Source of the DNA: Methanobrevibacter thaueri
GTDB lineage: Archaea > Methanobacteriota > Methanobacteria > Methanobacteriales > Methanobacteriaceae
Direction: 5' to 3'
Length of the DNA: 46,668 nucleotides
Assembly: GCA_015062925.1 (NCBI GenBank)
Contig: SUTL01000005.1
Span: 1-46,668, forward strand
In this document: positions 46,444 to 46,668 of the stretch, one piece after another
Position numbering within the stretch: position 1 is the first letter of the stretch
Layout of the letters: each line of letters starts with the position of its first letter
Translations under genes and position numbers: made by a program
The notes under the pieces: generated by a model
What the model was told of the DNA's origin: nothing
The model's database searches: none
Seen by the model: only the letters and a program-made list of their open reading frames with translations

Positions 46444-46668
46444 ATGAACAAATTAGATGATATTATAGTCTCAAGAGCCATTATTGAAGAATTTATGAAT
46501 GATTTTTTAGATTACACAGATATTGATGTAGCTATCGGTGGAGGTGGCCCATCCGGAATTACAGCAGGATATTATCTTGCAAAAGCAGGATATAAAGTTG
46601 CATTATTTGAAAGAAAACTTTCCATAGGCGGAGGAATGTGGGGAGGAGGAATGATGTTTAACAAAGTT
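46444..46668 (+). CDS. Thi4-family thiazole synthase / ribose-1,5-bisphosphate isomerase-like, 5' part
   Basis: The partial ORF runs off the window. It starts [18 protein letters not shown], then [48 protein letters not shown], the FAD/NAD-binding GGGxxG signature and GGGMWGGG loop of Thi4. Archaeal Thi4 proteins make the thiazole of thiamine using NAD, glycine and sulfide, in several cases catalytically with Fe. The residue deciding Cys versus His at the sulfur site lies outside the window. An ATG at 46429 is in frame, but AAGTGAT favours 46444. It follows gatE by 15 bases. Confidence 0.85.
   Translation, partial: MNKLDDIIVSRAIIEEFMNDFLDYTDIDVAIGGGGPSGITAGYYLAKAGYKVALFERKLSIGGGMWGGGMMFNKV

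Overview
The window is AT-rich archaeal DNA and almost certainly comes from a Methanobrevibacter-type hydrogenotrophic methanogen (Methanobacteriales). Evidence: a complete Eha energy-converting [NiFe]-hydrogenase operon, a formyltransferase paralogue of the methanogenesis enzyme Ftr, the archaeal-only amidotransferase GatDE, ribosomal protein L15e, SD motifs of the GGTGAT/GGAGG type, TATA-like box A promoters, and adhesin-like beta-helix/Ig surface proteins typical of gut Methanobrevibacter.

Layout. 1-516: remnant of a MntA/HepT-type nucleotidyltransferase/HEPN pair, broken by frameshifts and cut by the window edge. 677-2699: a MarR-flavodoxin pair divergent from an acetyltransferase-NTF2-like pair, with a perfect 14-bp inverted repeat flanking box A between them. 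2724-10013: surface and membrane genes, namely an odd amphipathic secreted protein, a DUF4013 protein, an MFS exporter and a large PMP-type adhesin whose only plausible start is ATT. 10085-14246: small Cys protein, BASS transporter, small Ig protein, AlkD-like repair protein, exosome-associated DUF54 protein, L15e with a structured leader, and a DUF3795 protein. 14248-15668: an operon of two 2TM proteins, a LytTR regulator and a DUF3021 protein. 15816-17632: a translationally coupled pair resembling plant VTE5 (polyprenol/phytol kinase) and VTE1 (tocopherol cyclase). 17781-18421: a frameshifted YhhQ-type transporter. 18469-22134: tandem secreted Ig-repeat proteins ending in a C39-like cysteine peptidase domain.

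22276-36373 (minus strand) is one long, tightly packed operon: ehaA to ehaQ, ehaR (HAD fold), an Ftr paralogue, a PfkB kinase, a third polyferredoxin and a CBS protein. Eha couples ion flux to ferredoxin reduction with H2 and is thought to replenish the methanogenesis cycle. EhaP and EhaQ carry exactly six and ten [4Fe-4S] motifs, which identifies the operon as Eha rather than Ehb.

36639-46668 (mostly plus strand): a CPBP membrane protease, a small unknown Cys-tailed protein (minus strand), then an operon of XRE-cupin regulator, AMP-forming acyl-CoA synthetase and 2-oxoacid:ferredoxin oxidoreductase VorC-VorB-VorA. This arrangement fits activation and reductive carboxylation of branched-chain fatty acids to amino-acid precursors. 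It is followed by gatD, gatE and the start of a Thi4-family gene running off the right edge.

Best candidates for something under-described: the LytTR/2TM/DUF3021 signalling operon, the VTE5/VTE1-like pair, the tandem C39-like wall proteins, the ATT-started adhesin with an exact 295-residue duplication, and the L15e leader.
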